This document shows positions 62,206 through 64,000 of a stretch of DNA of 64,000 nucleotides, in pieces. Below the pieces are notes generated by a model. The model worked only from the letters and a program-made list of their open reading frames with translations, did not search any database and was not told the origin of the DNA. The stretch is from the NCBI RefSeq assembly GCF_008710275.1, contig NZ_VYQE01000003.1:372001-436000 (forward strand). Direction: 5' to 3'. The number at the start of each line of letters is the position of its first letter. The stretch's first letter is position 1. The position numbers were made by a program, and so were the translations under genes. Origin of the DNA: Histidinibacterium aquaticum. GTDB taxonomy: Bacteria > Pseudomonadota > Alphaproteobacteria > Rhodobacterales > Rhodobacteraceae.

Positions 62206-62235
62206 CGGACGGGCGGGGCCTCGGGGCCCCGTCCG
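62206..62235 (+). terminator. Hairpin between tctC and the amidohydrolase gene
   Basis: CGGAC/GTCCG outer arms and GGGGCC/GGCCCC inner arms fold into one GC-rich stem 14 bp after the tctC stop, with no T-tract. It may stabilise the transporter message or attenuate into the downstream gene rather than end transcription fully. Confidence 0.45.
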
Positions 62236-62253
62236 CGTCACCGGGAGGACGGC

Positions 62254-63765
62254 ATGACGGACCTGCGCATCGCGAACGTTCTCGCCAAGCTTCCCGACGG
62301 CGCGGGCGCTCCCTGCCGCCGGGTCGACATCGACATCTCGGGCGACCGGATCGAGTCGGTCGCGCCCGCCGGCATCCGTCGGACCGAGGCGGTCCGGGTG
62401 ATAGACGGCACGCATCATCTCGCCGTTCCGGGCTTCGTGAACGGCCATCACCACAGTCACGAGAACTTCCAGAAGGGGCGGTTCGAGAGCCTGCCGCTGG
62501 AGCTCTGGATGAACCTCGTCCGTCCGCTGAAGCCGGTGCCCGTGACGCCGGAGCAAGTGTACCTCCGGACAATGGTCAGCGCGATCGAGGCGCTGCGGTC
62601 GGGCACGACGACCATCGTGGACGACCTTAACGTCAGCCCGCACCTCGACCCGGCCCACGTCGATGCCGCCTTCCGCGCCTACGAGGACGCGGGCCTGCGC
62701 GCCCACGTCGGGATCACGCTCTTCGACCGGCCCTTCTTTCGCGGCGTCCCCTTCGTGGAGGAGCATTTCCCCGCCGAGGTACTGGCCGAGCTGGAAGGCA
62801 CCCGTCCGACGCCCTCCGACGAGGTCCTCGAGTTCGCGGAACGACTCGCCACCACGCGGCACCATCGCGAGAACCGCGTCGCCTACATCGCCGCCCCCTC
62901 CGCACCCCAACGCTGCACCGAGAACTTCCTGCTCCGGGTGCGCGACATGGCCGACCGGCACGAGGTGCCGGTGATGATCCACGTCCAGGAGACGCGGATG
63001 CAGGTCGTCACGGGCTTCGAGTTCTACGGCTCGACGATGATCGAGTACCTGTCGCGGATCGGCTTCCTGAAGCCTGCGACCTCGGTCATCCACGGCGTCT
63101 GGGTGAGCCCCGAGGAGCTGGACCTCATCGCGGCCAGCGGGGCGAGCGTCCAGCACAACCCCAACAGCAACCTCAAGCTCGGCAGCGGGCTGATGCCCAT
63201 GCGCGAGATGCTTGAGCGGGGAATCAACGTCTCTCTCGGCACGGACGGCTGCGGGTCCATCGAGTCGGTGGACATGCTCCGGGTGCTCGCGAACACCGGC
63301 CTGCTGCACAGCCTGCACGATGCCGACCACCGGACCTGGGTGACCTCCGCCGAGGCCTTCCGCGCTGCGACCGAGGGCGGGGCCGACGCGCTCGGCCGGC
63401 CGGAGCTGGGCCGCATCGCGGAGGGCGCGAAGGCCGACATCGCGCTCTACGACACCCGCTCCATCGCCTTCGCGCCGCTCAACGACCCCATGCGCCAGCT
63501 CGCAATGGCCGAGACCGGGCGCGCGCTGAGTCACCTGCTGATCGACGGAGAAATCGTGGTGGAGAACGGTACGCTGACGAAGATCGACGAGGCCGCGCTG
63601 ATCGACCGGATCCAGGCAACCGCCGCCGAGCTGCGTCCGGCCATCGAGGCCGCGGAGGCCTCCGTGGAAGAGATCCGCGGCCCCTACGAAGAGATCCACG
63701 CCCGCTGCCGCGCCATTCCGATCCCCGAGAACGTCTTCCCGGCGCGCATCCCGCGCGGGGACTGA
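62254..63765 (+). CDS. Amidohydrolase-superfamily deaminase/amidase (AtzA/TrzA-SAH deaminase-like)
   Basis: A 503-residue metal-dependent amidohydrolase. Metal ligands and catalytic residues: GFVNGHHHSHENF (first His pair), MIHVQET (third His region), VIHGVWVSP (fourth His), SVQHNPNSNLKLGSG and SLGTDGCGS (Asp). This set is that of the cytosine/SAH/triazine deaminase group. With a Bug-type binding protein and a deacylase encoded nearby it probably opens or deaminates an imported N-containing compound. ATG 62254 follows GGGAGGAC. The substrate cannot be stated. Confidence 0.93.
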   Translation: MTDLRIANVLAKLPDGAGAPCRRVDIDISGDRIESVAPAGIRRTEAVRVIDGTHHLAVPGFVNGHHHSHENFQKGRFESLPLELWMNLVRPLKPVPVTPEQVYLRTMVSAIEALRSGTTTIVDDLNVSPHLDPAHVDAAFRAYEDAGLRAHVGITLFDRPFFRGVPFVEEHFPAEVLAELEGTRPTPSDEVLEFAERLATTRHHRENRVAYIAAPSAPQRCTENFLLRVRDMADRHEVPVMIHVQETRMQVVTGFEFYGSTMIEYLSRIGFLKPATSVIHGVWVSPEELDLIAASGASVQHNPNSNLKLGSGLMPMREMLERGINVSLGTDGCGSIESVDMLRVLANTGLLHSLHDADHRTWVTSAEAFRAATEGGADALGRPELGRIAEGAKADIALYDTRSIAFAPLNDPMRQLAMAETGRALSHLLIDGEIVVENGTLTKIDEAALIDRIQATAAELRPAIEAAEASVEEIRGPYEEIHARCRAIPIPENVFPARIPRGD

Positions 63766-63770
63766 GCCGC

Positions 63771-64000
63771 GTGGGCGATACGCTCTTCTGGACGGGCCAG
63801 GCCGTGGGCGCCTTGGCCGCGATGCTCGGCGTGCTCGCCTTCCAGATGCCCCGGCGGACGCCGATGCTCGCCACCCTGGGCGCCTCGGCCCTGGCCTGGT
63901 CGCTGCATTTCCTTCTCCTGGCCGCGCCCGCCGCCGCCGGGATCAACCTCGTCACGGCGCTGCGGAACTTCTGCGGCATCCGCCTCCGCGCCCCGGCCCT
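63771..64000 (+). CDS. YgjV-family inner-membrane protein, 5' part
   Basis: A frame from GTG 63771 (five bases after the amidohydrolase stop) runs off the window: GDTLFWTGQAVGALAAMLGV, then LAFQMPRRTPMLATLGASAL and WSLHFLLLAAPAAAGINLVT followed by ALRNF. The pattern of short hydrophobic segments with FQ and LRNF is that of the YgjV membrane family. Function unknown; only about 76 residues are visible. Confidence 0.7.
   Translation, partial: MGDTLFWTGQAVGALAAMLGVLAFQMPRRTPMLATLGASALAWSLHFLLLAAPAAAGINLVTALRNFCGIRLRAPA

Overview
The window looks like a chromosome segment of a high-GC alphaproteobacterium, most probably Rhodobacterales (Roseobacter/Paracoccus-like). Reasons: a metR-metF pair, a SitABCD manganese importer behind a perfect 19-bp palindrome, a glucan-synthase operon of BcsA/HlyD/GH8 type, a tripartite tricarboxylate transporter, and consistently GC-rich third codon positions. 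This assignment is an inference from gene content; no rRNA or marker gene is present.

Layout. (1) 1-16.9 kb, core-like: end of sodC, metR/metF, a DUF2235 hydrolase, an orphan molybdenum-hydroxylase large subunit, sitABCD, then a glucan locus (GH8, HlyD-type adaptor, family-2 glycosyltransferase on the minus strand) bracketed by two paralogous Cache-HAMP membrane sensors on the plus strand and a small putative outer-membrane barrel. (2) 17,138-52,708, an island of about 35.5 kb bounded by a 46-bp direct repeat that is the 5' half of tRNA-Ser(GCT). The left copy is a 42-nt tRNA stump; the complete tRNA gene is at the right end (52,667-52,756). (3) 52.8-64 kb: a small hypothetical, DUF4239 and YihY/BrkB membrane proteins, then a GntR-controlled uptake and catabolic locus with a TctCBA-like transporter, an amidohydrolase, an aspartoacylase-like enzyme and a maleate-isomerase-like enzyme.

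Inside the island there are four blocks. 17.4-21.0 kb is visibly AT-richer and holds a tight three-gene operon: a HIT-like protein, a four-helix membrane protein, and a PEP-synthase-type ATP-grasp protein fused to a MazG-like NTP pyrophosphohydrolase, the last broken by one in-frame TAG. 21.4-25.9 kb is a phage or integrative-element replication module: tyrosine integrase, XRE repressor with candidate operators, a winged-helix replication initiator with five iteron-like repeats inside its own reading frame, and a frameshifted HNH endonuclease. 26.0-45.6 kb is a catabolic cluster: a branched-chain-type ABC importer, a two-subunit PEP-synthase-like phosphotransferase, a histidine phosphatase, a cyclase-family hydrolase, two dehydrogenases, a fused molybdenum hydroxylase, and the lower half of inositol catabolism (IolC-DUF2090 and MmsA/IolA) without the upper half. 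Three promoter regions share the 11-bp core CGATTATCGAT, the likely operator of the cluster's GntR regulator. 46.4-52.6 kb is a decayed run of small genes with one Crp/Fnr regulator and little else recognisable.

The best candidates for undescribed biology are the HIT/4TM/ATP-grasp-MazG operon, the catabolic cluster that appears to feed an unknown compound into the lower inositol pathway through a split phosphotransferase, and the glucan locus with two output-less sensor paralogues.
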